From Cohnella rhizoplanae (lineage in GTDB: Bacteria; Bacillota; Bacilli; Paenibacillales; Paenibacillaceae), in contig NZ_CAOJCN010000004.1 in the NCBI RefSeq assembly GCF_948329515.1, positions 186,001 to 250,000 on the forward strand: DNA of 64,000 bases. The letters are read 5' to 3'. Shown here one piece after another: positions 1-9,046 of the stretch (position 1 is the first letter of the stretch; each line of letters starts with the position of its first letter). Below the pieces are notes generated by a model. That model did no database searches. It was not told where the DNA came from and saw nothing but the letters and a program-made list of their open reading frames with translations. Position numbers and translations under genes: made by a program.

Positions 1-570
1 CTCAGAGGTGATCACGCTTCTCGCCTTCATGAGCAGCGGGTAAAAAGGTTTCAATAAATCATATATGGCTTGGTACAGCTTTGTTTTGGATTTTACGCCG
101 TGCGTCGGAATGATGACGCCCGGGCGGAACATATAAGCAGCCTTAAACGGCAGGCGGAGTAAGTCGTTCTCTGTTTTCCCCTTTATCCCGGCCCACATGA
201 CGCGACCCTTTTCCGTACTGTCCGTCCCGCTTCCCGACACATAAATGAACGTCATTCGGGGATTTAAGCCGACGAGCGTTTTTGCTGCGGATAACGTTAT
301 ATCATAAGTTACTTTCTTATATTCGGCTTCGTTCATCCCCACTGCAGAAACGCCTAGACAAAAGAAACACGCGTCAAAACCCGTTATCAAAGGTTCGATC
401 GAAGATAAATCGGACACATCTTCAAGCTCAGCCTCTTGCAGCTTGTCATGCTGCTGACCCGTACGTTGTCTGCCAATGGACAAAACGCTGTGAACTTCAT
501 CGCTTATTAAACATTCGCGCAATACGCTTCGGCCCACCATACCGGTAGCCCCAAAGATCATGACGTTCAT
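1..570 (-). CDS. NAD(P)-binding epimerase-like protein, partial
   Basis: The reading frame runs off the left edge, so only the N-terminal 190 residues are visible. It begins MNVMIFGATGMVGRSVL, the GxxGxxG dinucleotide-binding turn of atypical or NmrA-like short-chain dehydrogenases, and later has a YVSGSGTDS stretch typical of the family's active-site strand. A GGAG ribosome site precedes the ATG at 570. It lies 52 bases downstream of the MerR gene on the same strand and may be cotranscribed with it. Substrate unknown; oxidoreductase or regulatory NAD(P) binding is inferred from the fold. Confidence 0.75.
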   Translation of the reverse strand, partial: MNVMIFGATGMVGRSVLRECLISDEVHSVLSIGRQRTGQQHDKLQEAELEDVSDLSSIEPLITGFDACFFCLGVSAVGMNEAEYKKVTYDITLSAAKTLVGLNPRMTFIYVSGSGTDSTEKGRVMWAGIKGKTENDLLRLPFKAAYMFRPGVIIPTHGVKSKTKLYQAIYDLLKPFYPLLMKARSVITSE

Positions 571-622
571 TGGCTTGCTCCAATCTCCCGATTGCATCGT
601 TTTTTTCGCTCGCTTATGAATT

Positions 623-1072
623 CTATGCCTTCCGAACGGCGGGCGAGTAGAATACGTCGCCATGCATATACTGAATTCTTGCCCAGTTGGCGGGATTGGT
701 CGTATCCGGCGTCCGCTGCTCCAGAATGGTTTGATAGAGAGCCGTTTTTTCTTCCAAATGGGCGACGTGCCGCTTGGCCTCTTCGAGCTTAGCGAGCGCG
801 GCATCTTTATGCGCCGACATGAGCGCGCTGCGCTGCGGAATGGTCGAATCCCCTTCGAGACAAAGATCGACGTACGTTTTAATGTCTTCGATCGGCATCC
901 CGGACTGCTTGAGGCATTTGATGCCATGCAGCCAGTTGATCGATTGCTCGTCGAACATGCGAATGTTGTTTTTATCGCGCTGCACGCTCGGCACCAGACC
1001 TTTATCCGTATAAAAGCGCACGGCATGCTCGGTGAGTCCCGTTATGAAGGCGGCTTCTTTGACCGTGTGCAT
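623..1072 (-). CDS. MerR family transcriptional regulator
   Basis: A 149-residue MerR-type regulator. The N-terminus (MHTVKEAAFITGLTEHAVRF) is a winged helix-turn-helix, followed by YTDKGLVP and the IKCLKQSGMPIEDIK segment, then a long coiled coil (about residues 75-115). Few cysteines are present, so a metal-sensing type is unlikely; it resembles the AdhR/YfmP group that senses aldehydes or electrophiles. The start at 1072 was chosen over longer options because AAGGAGG sits 8-9 bases upstream. It diverges from the aldo-keto reductase, and the shared gap carries a perfect palindrome inside a 19-bp-spaced promoter. Confidence 0.9.
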   Translation of the reverse strand: MHTVKEAAFITGLTEHAVRFYTDKGLVPSVQRDKNNIRMFDEQSINWLHGIKCLKQSGMPIEDIKTYVDLCLEGDSTIPQRSALMSAHKDAALAKLEEAKRHVAHLEEKTALYQTILEQRTPDTTNPANWARIQYMHGDVFYSPAVRKA

Positions 1073-1110
1073 GCTTAATATCCTCCTTGAAAAAAAATAG
1101 CGGAGACGGC

Positions 1111-1141
1111 TTGCCTTCGTGTTACACGAAGGTATTAAGAT
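1111..1141 (+). promoter_or_regulatory. MerR-type promoter with operator palindrome
   Basis: TTGCCT (1111-1116) and TAAGAT (1136-1141) are separated by 19 bp. A perfect inverted repeat CCTTCGTGT/ACACGAAGG with one central base (1114-1132) overlaps the -35 end and fills the spacer. Overlong 19-bp spacers with a dyad are the hallmark of promoters activated by MerR-family DNA distortion. It points toward the aldo-keto reductase; the MerR gene diverges. Confidence 0.7.
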
Positions 1142-1228
1142 CATTGTAATGCAAATCGGCCGCGAGCGGAATGCCCGCTAAGGGGCCCCCATTGCCGGTC
1201 TCCGCGCCGTTTGCCGTATACATTTTAA

Positions 1229-2098
<870 letters not shown>

Positions 2099-2157
2099 AC
2101 CGCAACCGTCCTCAAGCCGGCCTTCGAAGCCATGTAATACCATCAATCCAAATATAA

Positions 2158-2203
2158 GCAGCCGCGGACGAAAAGAATCGTATCCGCGGCTGCTGCTGTT
2201 TTC
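2158..2203 (+). terminator. hairpin after aldo-keto reductase
   Basis: Perfect 11-bp arms GCAGCCGCGGA (2158-2168) and TCCGCGGCTGC (2183-2193), followed by a weak T-rich tail. Probable intrinsic terminator. Confidence 0.6.
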
Positions 2204-2230
2204 CGTATCCATAGATTGGCATTCTCGACT

Positions 2231-2246
2231 ATAATAGAACTATTAT
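2231..2246. promoter_or_regulatory. palindrome at ald promoter
   Basis: ATAATAG/CTATTAT arms with two bases between them overlap a TATAAT-like -10 element (2230-2235), 36 bases upstream of the alanine dehydrogenase start. Possible operator; the regulator is unknown. Confidence 0.35.
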
Positions 2247-2282
2247 GGCATTCGCGTCGCTCTCACTAACAGGAGGTTCATC

Positions 2283-3404
2283 ATGCAAATCGGAGTTGTC
2301 AAAGAGCTGAAGGAAAACGAATACAGAGTCGCCATCGTCCCTTCGGGCGTGGTTGAACTTATAAGAAACGGTCATGAGGTCTATATCGAACGTGATGCGG
2401 GATTAGGCAGCGGATACTCCGATCATGACTACGCTGAGGCGGGAGCAACCATTGTTGCAAAGGCTGAGGATATATGGGGCAACGTAGACCTGCTTTATAA
2501 GGTAAAGGAAGTCTTTCCCGAAGAATTTAAGTATCTGCGGGATGACTTGATTGTTTTCGCCTACCTTCATTCCAATGCCTATAAGGAACAAACGGCGGCT
2601 TTAATTGCAAGCGGTTGCACTAGCATTGCTTATGAAGACATCTCCAATGATCAAGGCGAATGGCCACTACTCAGTCCGATGAGCGAATTAGCCGGAAAGG
2701 GCGGCTTTCTGGCGGCCCTGCATTTTGCGCAAACCATCAACGGCGGTTCTGGAAAGCTATTGGCGAACGTATGCGGCGTACCCGCGCCAACCATAACTAT
2801 AATCGGTTGCGGCCATTCGGGCAGGGGCGCTTGCGAATTAGCGGCTGCATTCGGCAACAGAGTGAACATGCTGGACATTAATTACGATGCGATGCTTGCG
2901 GCAAAAGAAATCATGCCGAAGAATGTGTCATTCGTGTTCTCCAACAGAGCCAACCTGGTTCAGTGTCTCAAGGAATCGGACGTGATTCTCAACTGTATCC
3001 TATGGCCGAAGACCAGGAAAGATCATCTCATCTATAGAGAGGATCTTAAGTTAATGAAGCCCGGAGCCATGATCATCGATGTAGCGTGCGATGACGCCGG
3101 GGCAGTAGAAACAAGCAGAAGCACATCTCATCAAGACCCGGTGTACTATGAAGAAGGCATCCTACATTACTGCGTAGATAATATCCCTTCGGCCTTTGCG
3201 CAGACCGCTTCGATTACATTATCGAACGCCACGCTGCCGTTTGCATTAGCCATTGCGAATAAAGGCGTGAGACAAGCGCTAAAGGACGATAAGCACTTAC
3301 GAAGAGGCTTAACCACCTATGGCGGCAAGCTGACGCTGTTAGAAACCGCCGTAAAGCTGGGATTGGAATTCACATCCCCCGACGAGCTTGCTTATGAATT
3401 TTAA
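2283..3404 (+). CDS. ald: alanine dehydrogenase
   Basis: A 373-residue protein matching the length of alanine dehydrogenases, which reversibly deaminate L-alanine to pyruvate with NAD. The N-terminus MQIGVVKELKENEYRVAIVPSGV carries the substrate-binding Arg, K in LLYKVKEV and H in FAYLHSNA match active-site positions, and TIIGCGHSGRGACELAAAFG is the NAD-binding turn. The C-terminal IPSAFAQTASITLSNATLPFALAIANKG is typical. It departs from the usual GGGVVG turn, so it is a divergent member. AGGAGG lies upstream, and the gene is monocistronic between two hairpins. Confidence 0.85.
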   Translation: MQIGVVKELKENEYRVAIVPSGVVELIRNGHEVYIERDAGLGSGYSDHDYAEAGATIVAKAEDIWGNVDLLYKVKEVFPEEFKYLRDDLIVFAYLHSNAYKEQTAALIASGCTSIAYEDISNDQGEWPLLSPMSELAGKGGFLAALHFAQTINGGSGKLLANVCGVPAPTITIIGCGHSGRGACELAAAFGNRVNMLDINYDAMLAAKEIMPKNVSFVFSNRANLVQCLKESDVILNCILWPKTRKDHLIYREDLKLMKPGAMIIDVACDDAGAVETSRSTSHQDPVYYEEGILHYCVDNIPSAFAQTASITLSNATLPFALAIANKGVRQALKDDKHLRRGLTTYGGKLTLLETAVKLGLEFTSPDELAYEF

Positions 3405-3454
3405 AAGCACCTCGTGATCCCAAACAGGATCCAGCGTTCTCCTATTTAAACCTC

Positions 3455-3484
3455 ACCCTTCTGCCGCCGCCAGAAGGGTTTTTT
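3455..3484 (+). terminator. intrinsic terminator after ald
   Basis: ACCCTTCTG/CAGAAGGGT stem with a GC-rich loop, followed directly by a run of T residues (3479-3484). Confidence 0.85.
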
Positions 3485-3543
3485 GCGCTTCAGGGGGGGC
3501 AGTGGAGCATCCGGTAGTTAGGCTATAGCGCATGTTTTTATTT

Positions 3544-3606
3544 TATGTTGACGGCAACATATTCCGGTGTTATCTTAGGTGTAAGAATTATGTTGACGAC
3601 CACATA
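3544..3606 (+). promoter_or_regulatory. MarR-type promoter with two operators
   Basis: TTGACG (3548-3553) and TATCTT (3571-3576) with 17-bp spacing form a good promoter for the downstream MarR-oxidoreductase operon. Operator 1 (3544-3561) is a perfect TATGTTG/CAACATA palindrome over the -35. Operator 2 (3589-3606) repeats TATGTTG with a one-mismatch right arm, just past the expected transcription start. The arrangement suggests autorepression. Confidence 0.7.
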
Positions 3607-3626
3607 ATAGGAAGGTGAAGACATCA

Positions 3627-4094
3627 TTGAAGAACGGCGACAACCATGAAGCGATGGAAAAGGAAATCAGGGCGGTCACCCAATTCCCGGTAAGCTTCTC
3701 GATCTTCAGCTTGGCTCGTTCCCACCATCGCGCAGCGGGACAACTGCTTCGGGAGGCCGGCTTATATCCCGGGCAGGAACTCATCCTGATGCAGCTCTGG
3801 CACCGGGACGGTCAATCCCAGAACAGTCTCTCGAGATCGCTGCGCCTGGATCACTCGACCATCGCGAAGTCCGTCCGTCGGCTGGAGGATGCGGGGCTTG
3901 TGAGCTGCAGTCGCTCTGAAGAAGATAAACGCGTAACCCTCGTATCGCTCACCCAAGCAGGACGCGATATTGAATCCAGAGTCAATCAAGCCTGGAGCAA
4001 GATGGAAGAGATTACGATCGAAAATCTGAATGATGAAGAAAAAGCGCTGTTCGTCGCGTTGGCCAAAAAAATTACCGCAGTACTAGAAGATTAA
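3627..4094 (+). CDS. MarR family transcriptional regulator
   Basis: About 155 residues with a MarR winged-helix core: LARSHHRAAGQLLREAGLYPGQELILMQLWHRDGQSQ, then the recognition helix SLRLDHSTIAKSVRRLEDAGLV and the wing CSRSEEDKRVTLVSLTQAG. The start is uncertain: GTG at 3615 overlaps the ribosome site, whereas TTG at 3627 stands 9 bases after AGGAAGGTG and is preferred; ATG at 3654 is also possible. It is followed 25 bases later by a quinone-type oxidoreductase in the same operon, and two matching palindromes lie at its promoter, so it probably represses both genes until a ligand binds. Confidence 0.88.
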   Translation: MKNGDNHEAMEKEIRAVTQFPVSFSIFSLARSHHRAAGQLLREAGLYPGQELILMQLWHRDGQSQNSLSRSLRLDHSTIAKSVRRLEDAGLVSCSRSEEDKRVTLVSLTQAGRDIESRVNQAWSKMEEITIENLNDEEKALFVALAKKITAVLED

Positions 4095-4119
4095 AACCCA
4101 TGAAAGAGGAGAGATAAAC

Positions 4120-5052
4120 ATGTCTAACCAGTCCATGCAAGCGATTCGGGTTCATGAATACGGCGGTCCGGACGTCCTAAAGGCAGAAACGGTCGAGCGT
4201 CCCCAACCGGGAGCGGATGAAGCGCTCGTTCGCATCGTATATACCGCGGTCATTCCGCTTGATTTTAAAATTCGTAACGGCTGGCTTCAAAAGGTCTTTC
4301 CCGTAACCATGCCGTATATCCCCGGTTTTTACGCTTCGGGCGTTATCGAAGAGGTCGGACCAGACGTGACGGCGTTTACGCCCGGCGATCGCGTTTTCGG
4401 TATGATCAGAGGCGCATATGCTGAATATGGCGTGGCTAAAGCCCAAGAGCTGACAAAGATGCCGGAGAACCTGACCTTCGAGGATGCCGCAACGATTAAG
4501 GCAGGAGCCGAAACCGCCTGGAAAGCGCTGTTCACGGAAGGCGAACTCCAAGCCGGGCAGACCGTTCTCCTGCATGCTGCGGCGGGCGGCGTCGGACAGT
4601 TTGCCGTCCAGCTGGCCAAGTGGAAGGGGGCGACCGTGATCGCCACGGCTTCGACCGCTAACCTGGACTTCGTGAAGTCGCTCGGCGCGGACCAAGTCAT
4701 CGACTATACGACGACCCGTTTCGAAGACGTCTCCAAGGAAGTCGACCTGGTCGTCGATTCGGTCGGCGGGGAGACGGAGGCAAGGTCCTGGTCCGTGCTG
4801 AAGAAGGGTGGCATCCTTGTCTCCCTGACGCAGAATCCCTCCCAAGAGAACGCGCAGAAGCATGGCGTCACCGCTAAATTCAATACCCAACTCCCTACCC
4901 GCGAGGACTTGCAGCGCTTAACGGAATTGATCGCCGATGGCACGGTCCAAGCGGAGATCGATTCTATATTCCCGTTAAGCCAAGCGGATCAAGCGCTGGC
5001 GAAAAGCGAAGCCAGGCATGGACGGGGAAGAATACTGCTGAAAGCGAACTGA
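4120..5052 (+). CDS. zinc-independent quinone oxidoreductase (MDR)
   Basis: A 310-residue medium-chain dehydrogenase/reductase of the quinone oxidoreductase type, using NADPH to reduce quinones or enones in the cytosol. Seen are the GroES-like N-terminal part with VHEYGGPDVLK and GDRVFGMI, then the Rossmann motif VLLHAAAGGVGQFAVQLAKWKGATVIATAS and LGADQVIDY. No catalytic or structural zinc cysteine cluster is visible. AGAGGAGAG precedes the ATG. It is cotranscribed with the MarR gene, which suggests induction by electrophiles or quinones. The stop is 13 bases from the convergent lipid kinase stop. Confidence 0.9.
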   Translation: MSNQSMQAIRVHEYGGPDVLKAETVERPQPGADEALVRIVYTAVIPLDFKIRNGWLQKVFPVTMPYIPGFYASGVIEEVGPDVTAFTPGDRVFGMIRGAYAEYGVAKAQELTKMPENLTFEDAATIKAGAETAWKALFTEGELQAGQTVLLHAAAGGVGQFAVQLAKWKGATVIATASTANLDFVKSLGADQVIDYTTTRFEDVSKEVDLVVDSVGGETEARSWSVLKKGGILVSLTQNPSQENAQKHGVTAKFNTQLPTREDLQRLTELIADGTVQAEIDSIFPLSQADQALAKSEARHGRGRILLKAN

Positions 5053-5065
5053 CGTCGGCCGGTGA

Positions 5066-5962
5066 CTATGCAGTTGCCGTCTCTGGCACGATCACGTCGA
5101 TATGACGCGGCAATATATCGAGTTCAAGCGGCAGCTGCGGTCCCTGCTCGCCGTCCACATTCGTGCCGATCGGATGAGGAGAGCTTACGGACACGCGCTT
5201 GGCCGTGAAGTAGATGACGTCCTTGTGGTCCTGCAGATGGCCCCGCAATAACGATAGGCCTGCCGTCAGCGTGCGGAAGAAGCTCAAATCTCTGATAATG
5301 AAGCCATGGATGAGGCCGTCGTCGACTGCGGCGTCCGGCGCGAGCCGCTCGAAGCCGCCGACCGAGTTCGTCAGCGCGGCGATAAAGAGCGGCGACTCTC
5401 CCTCCCAGACCGCATCGTCGTAACGAATGACGAGCGGATGCCCGGAGCGGCCCAGCAGATCCTTGGCACCCTCCTTGAAGTAGGCCAGCGCGCCGAGGCG
5501 GGATTTATCCTCCGACGTGACGGCCGACAACGTCTCGGCCAGCGGGCCGGCCGCTACGACATTGGCGAACAGCCGCCCGTTCAACCGGCCGACGTCGACC
5601 CGCCGCGTTCGGGACGACGCGAGCGCGGCGACCGCCTCCGCCGGATCGAGCGGGATATGCAGCGCCCGCGCGAAGTCGTTCACCGTGCCCAGCGGGACGA
5701 TGCCGAGCCGTGGCCGGTGCGCCTGCTTCTCGAACCCGTTAATCGTCTCGTGCAGCGTTCCGTCCCCGCCGATGGATACGACCAGTTCGCTGCGTGCCGC
5801 GCACGCCTCCGCGCAGAAGCGGGTTGCGTCCAGCTCCGCGGCCGTCTCTTTTACCAGCACCTCGTAGCCCTGCGCGCGCAGCATCCCGGCCGCGCGTTCC
5901 ACGTAAGCCGGAGCTTCCTCCTTCCCCGACGAAGGATTCATAATAATGGTAGCCTGCTTCAT
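5066..5962 (-). CDS. diacylglycerol/lipid kinase (YegS/BmrU-like)
   Basis: A 298-residue lipid kinase of the DAGK catalytic superfamily, expected to phosphorylate diacylglycerol or a related lipid at the membrane face. ATIIMNPSSGK at the start, the nucleotide loop VVSIGGDGTLHETINGF and the LGTVNDFARALHIP segment are diagnostic. C-terminal DAAVDDGLIHGFIIR and NVDGEQG are also typical. The ATG at 5962 is preceded by GGGGGAG at good spacing, so longer versions were not used. It stands alone, convergent with the oxidoreductase. Confidence 0.9.
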   Translation of the reverse strand: MKQATIIMNPSSGKEEAPAYVERAAGMLRAQGYEVLVKETAAELDATRFCAEACAARSELVVSIGGDGTLHETINGFEKQAHRPRLGIVPLGTVNDFARALHIPLDPAEAVAALASSRTRRVDVGRLNGRLFANVVAAGPLAETLSAVTSEDKSRLGALAYFKEGAKDLLGRSGHPLVIRYDDAVWEGESPLFIAALTNSVGGFERLAPDAAVDDGLIHGFIIRDLSFFRTLTAGLSLLRGHLQDHKDVIYFTAKRVSVSSPHPIGTNVDGEQGPQLPLELDILPRHIDVIVPETATA

Positions 5963-6043
5963 AGGCTCGTTCTCCCCCTCTTCGAATCGCATCCCGTACC
6001 ACTGTACTTACCCGAAGGCGGGGTGAACCCTTCAACATAAATA

Positions 6044-6090
6044 ACCCCCAAGGGGGTTCGCCTTTTCCAAGGCGCCCACTTGGGGGTCGT
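6044..6090 (-). terminator. nested hairpin between two genes
   Basis: Outer arms ACCCCCAAG (6044-6052) and CTTGGGGGT (6079-6087) enclose an inner CGCCTT/AAGGCG stem (6059-6074). Read on the minus strand it would end transcription of the GlsB-like gene; the T-run is weak. Confidence 0.5.
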
Positions 6091-6118
6091 AGTCCATCTC
6101 TGCTAGACAGATACGGGC

Positions 6119-6376
6119 TTACCGTCTCCTGAATGCGCCGCCGCGGGCCAACGCGAAGAAGACCAGCAAGGCGATGATGGAGCCGACGATGGCCGGAAGG
6201 ATATAGAACCCGCCCACGACCGGTCCTCTCGGTCCCAGCAGTTCAGTGCCCAGCCACGAGCCGATGAAGCCTGCAACTATATTTCCCAACAAGCCGCCCG
6301 GAACATCCCTGCCAATCAGATTGCCGCTCAGCCAGCCGATTAAACCGCCGACGATCAATATCCAGATCAGGTCCAT
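6119..6376 (-). CDS. GlsB/YeaQ/YmgE family membrane protein
   Basis: An 85-residue, three-helix hydrophobic protein. The N-terminus MDLIWILIVGGLIGWLSGNLIGRDVPGGLLGNIVAGFIGSWLG has the glycine-zipper pattern of the transglycosylase-associated or general-stress membrane family, and it ends in a basic RGGAFRRR tail. The second part (ILPAIVGSIIALLVFFALAR) is one more transmembrane segment. Function in the family is poorly defined, mostly tied to envelope or general stress. GGGGGA precedes the ATG. Single gene. Confidence 0.85.
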   Translation of the reverse strand: MDLIWILIVGGLIGWLSGNLIGRDVPGGLLGNIVAGFIGSWLGTELLGPRGPVVGGFYILPAIVGSIIALLVFFALARGGAFRRR

Positions 6377-6481
6377 GGATTTGTCCCCCTTTTCGGTCGT
6401 TGATCTAAGGTATGCTTGGATACACGAGAGGTGAACGCATGCTAAATGTTTTTTCTTGCGAAGCAGGAGGATGCGGACCGA

Positions 6482-6490
6482 TGATATAAT
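6482..6490 (+). promoter_or_regulatory. extended -10 promoter
   Basis: TGATATAAT is a consensus extended -10 element 22 bases upstream of the heme-domain gene. No clear -35 is seen, as is usual for extended -10 promoters. Confidence 0.55.
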
Positions 6491-6511
6491 GGGGAAAAAG
6501 GATGTGACTCT

Positions 6512-6985
6512 ATGGAATCTTTCGATACTTTATTGAACGAACTGCTGCAGCAGGAGCAGGAACTGCAATTCGCGGCGTTTACGAACAATACGGCTTATGA
6601 GGTAGGCACGCGCATCATAGCGAAGGCGCTGCGGGAGGGCCAATCGATCGTGGTCGACATCCGACGGGGCGCCGAGCGGCTGTACTATGCGAGAATGAAC
6701 GGCACGGGCGACGGCAACGATCAATGGGTCGCTTGGAAGAACAATACGGCGCTTCACTTCAAGCATAGCTCGTACTATATGCACGTCTATCTGAAGTCGA
6801 TCGGCTCCAGCATCGAAGCCCAGTCGCTCGACGCCGACGAATACAAGGCCGAAGGCGGCGCATTCCCGCTGATCGTGAAGGGCGAGAGCATCGTCGGCAC
6901 CATCACGGTGTCCGGCCTGCCCGGCGATCAGGATCATGCGACGATCGTCGAGGCGCTGCGCGAGTATCTGGGCGAGCAACGATAA
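6512..6985 (+). CDS. heme-degrading-domain (UPF0303/HbpS-like) protein
   Basis: A 157-residue cytosolic protein of the DUF336/UPF0303 type. The pattern LQFAAFTNNTAYEVGTRIIAKALREGQSIVVDIRRGAERLYYARMNGT followed by GGAFPLIVKGESIVGTITVSGLPGDQDHATIVEALREYL is that of the HbpS/GlcG fold, where some members bind or degrade heme. Heme activity here is inferred from the family name only. It carries an unusual WVAWKNNTALHFKHSSYY middle part shared by the UPF0303 branch. Monocistronic with its own extended -10 promoter. Confidence 0.8.
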   Translation: MESFDTLLNELLQQEQELQFAAFTNNTAYEVGTRIIAKALREGQSIVVDIRRGAERLYYARMNGTGDGNDQWVAWKNNTALHFKHSSYYMHVYLKSIGSSIEAQSLDADEYKAEGGAFPLIVKGESIVGTITVSGLPGDQDHATIVEALREYLGEQR

Positions 6986-6999
6986 CGATTGCACCCGCA

Positions 7000-7026
7000 A
7001 AAAAGGGAATCCCGAAGGATTCCCTT
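7000..7026 (-). terminator. terminator of ABC-F gene (bidirectional stem)
   Basis: GGGAATCC-CGAA-GGATTCCC stem. On the minus strand it is followed by a run of six T residues, making a strong terminator for the ABC-F gene; it can also end the plus-strand gene. Confidence 0.8.
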
Positions 7027-7063
7027 GTGGCGCTTATAATCATTTCCATCAGAGGATGGTAAT

Positions 7064-8803
7064 TTAAAGCAGCTTAATCAGCGCTTCCAGCTCATCAACC
7101 GATCCTTTTGCCGATTCAAAATCAGCGTCTTTTAAAGCCAATTCGATCTTCATTTCAACGGATTTTTTCTTTTGCTCCGTTTCCAGATAGTCTCGATCAA
7201 AATGACTCGCATAAATCATCTGTCTAAACTTTCGCATGCTCATTTTTCTGATCGTCTTATCCTCAATGATTAAAACATAATCCATCCCATTTACAACCGA
7301 ATAGAAATCATGAGAAATCATGAGAATCGCGCCTTTGTAGCCTTCAATGGCTTTCTCCAGCGCGATTTGCGTATAGGTGTCTAGATGGCTGGTCGGTTCA
7401 TCCAGAAGCAATACGTTGGCTTTACTGGCGGAAACCTTAGCGATTTGAAGCAAATTTTTCTCTCCGCCGGATAAAGACGCTATCTTTTGATCAAGGATTT
7501 CTCCTTCAAAGCCATAGCCGGCCAAATACGACCTAATCTCCTCATAGGTCTTAAACCCGGCCTCGATGAATTCTTCCCATATCGTATTCGAATCCTTTAG
7601 CACTTCGCCTTGAATCTGGGATAAATAAGCCACTTTAGCATCGGCATGGATTTCAATGGAATCCTGATTGTTTTTAAAGATATCCCGGAGTAAAGTCGTT
7701 TTCCCGGTACCGTTCGAACCGATAATGGCTACTTTATCCGTAGATTTGATCTCAAAGTTAACTTGGTCTAACACCAACTCATCGAAGGCGACCCTATAAT
7801 CGCTGACCTTTATGACCGTGCCGTCTTCCCATGCATGATCCAGATCGAAACGGATCGTCGGCTGCTTCAACTCAACGAAGGGCGCTTTAATTCTGCGCGC
7901 TTCCAATCTCTCCTGGAACCTGACTCTCGCTTTTAACGCTCTACCTCTAGAGGCTTCTGAATTATAAGTGGCAATCACTCTTAGGTTATCGATGACTTTC
8001 TCGTTTCTCTCGCTCTCTTCTTGCTCAGCGAATGCGATTTCTTGCAGCTCGATTTTAGTCTGAAGCAATGAGAAGTTATAATCCAAATATCGCCCGTCAA
8101 ACTCTTGGATCTCCGTGTTTTCAAGGTGCAGGATTTTGTTGAAGCAATGGTTCAGTAGATATCGGTTGTGCGTAACAACCAGGAGCGTTCCTTTGTGAGA
8201 ATTAATCAGATTCTTGAGCGCATTTAGGTTTTCAAAGTCTAAAAATACATCCGGCTCGTCCATAATCATGACGTCAGGACGACGAAGCATTTCCTTCATC
8301 ACTTGAATAAGCTTGAATTCCCCGCCGCTCAGGTCGGTTATCCTATGATCTTTTAGCCTCGTGAGGTTTGCTAGACTTAGCTTCTTAAAAATATTGCTCT
8401 CAAAATCATCCCCGCCGATGGCATCTAATGCGTCGAGAGCGAGTTGATACTTTTCTAATAACGAATCCAGATCCGAGGAGGATTCCATTTCCGTAAAAAT
8501 CGATGCGATTTCATTTTGTATCTTAATAAATTCTTCGCCTATATATTCAAAAACGGTGGTTTCTTTCGTTTTATCGAGCTGCGAGAATTGACTGACATGT
8601 CCGATTTTGCAAGACGGGTCTATTTCTAACCTACCCTCGAACATATACTTTTCTGGATCCATCAGTATGTCTATCAATGTACTTTTCCCGTTGCCGCTTG
8701 TTCCTATAAAAGCGCAATGTTGTCCCTCTTCAAGCGTAAACGAAATGTTCTGATAGAGTTCTTTTTGCGGAAAGGAGAAGGATAGTTTATCGACTTTTAT
8801 CAT
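7064..8803 (-). CDS. ABC-F family ATPase
   Basis: A 579-residue soluble protein with two ATP-binding cassettes and no membrane segments, the architecture of ABC-F translation factors or ribosome-protection resistance proteins. Cassette 1 has GTSGNGKST, LSGGE and MIMDEP; cassette 2 has GSNGTGKTT, LSGGE and LLLDEPTSHLD. The interdomain linker (about residues 240-310) is basic and helical, with the RGRALKARVRFQERLEARR stretch. The first Walker B is followed by DVFLD rather than TNHLD, a departure seen in a subset of ABC-F proteins. A hairpin with a T-run lies in its leader. Whether it gives antibiotic resistance cannot be told from sequence. Confidence 0.88.
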   Translation of the reverse strand: MIKVDKLSFSFPQKELYQNISFTLEEGQHCAFIGTSGNGKSTLIDILMDPEKYMFEGRLEIDPSCKIGHVSQFSQLDKTKETTVFEYIGEEFIKIQNEIASIFTEMESSSDLDSLLEKYQLALDALDAIGGDDFESNIFKKLSLANLTRLKDHRITDLSGGEFKLIQVMKEMLRRPDVMIMDEPDVFLDFENLNALKNLINSHKGTLLVVTHNRYLLNHCFNKILHLENTEIQEFDGRYLDYNFSLLQTKIELQEIAFAEQEESERNEKVIDNLRVIATYNSEASRGRALKARVRFQERLEARRIKAPFVELKQPTIRFDLDHAWEDGTVIKVSDYRVAFDELVLDQVNFEIKSTDKVAIIGSNGTGKTTLLRDIFKNNQDSIEIHADAKVAYLSQIQGEVLKDSNTIWEEFIEAGFKTYEEIRSYLAGYGFEGEILDQKIASLSGGEKNLLQIAKVSASKANVLLLDEPTSHLDTYTQIALEKAIEGYKGAILMISHDFYSVVNGMDYVLIIEDKTIRKMSMRKFRQMIYASHFDRDYLETEQKKKSVEMKIELALKDADFESAKGSVDELEALIKLL

Positions 8804-8943
8804 CGTATGACCTTTCGTTATATGAAATGGGGAGCATGAGTAGATGCGTTGTTAGCGTAACACTGTTTACCGCCAACTTCAATCGGATCTGTATCCCATC
8901 CGCTGGGGGGTCCAAGTTCCATGCGAACTTCTCATGACGCCTT

Positions 8944-8979
8944 AAAAAGCGCCCGCAAGCAAACCGCCTTGCGCGCGCC
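8944..8979 (-). terminator. terminator or attenuator upstream of ABC-F
   Basis: On the minus strand a GC-rich stem (GCAAG/CTTGC core, extended by GCGC pairs with a bulge) runs into TTTTT. It lies between the epimerase stop and the ABC-F start, about 140 bases before the ABC-F ATG. It could simply end the epimerase transcript or act as a leader attenuator. Confidence 0.6.
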
Positions 8980-9046
8980 CTATTTAACGTACGGTTCATG
9001 GGATCATGGAAGAGAAGGCTTAAGCGGAAGCATATAGCCACTCCGC

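Noticed and set aside
7064..8803. Naming the ABC-F protein as a specific antibiotic-resistance determinant
   Set aside because: Both cassettes are clear but the linker tip gives no basis for assigning a drug class by eye.
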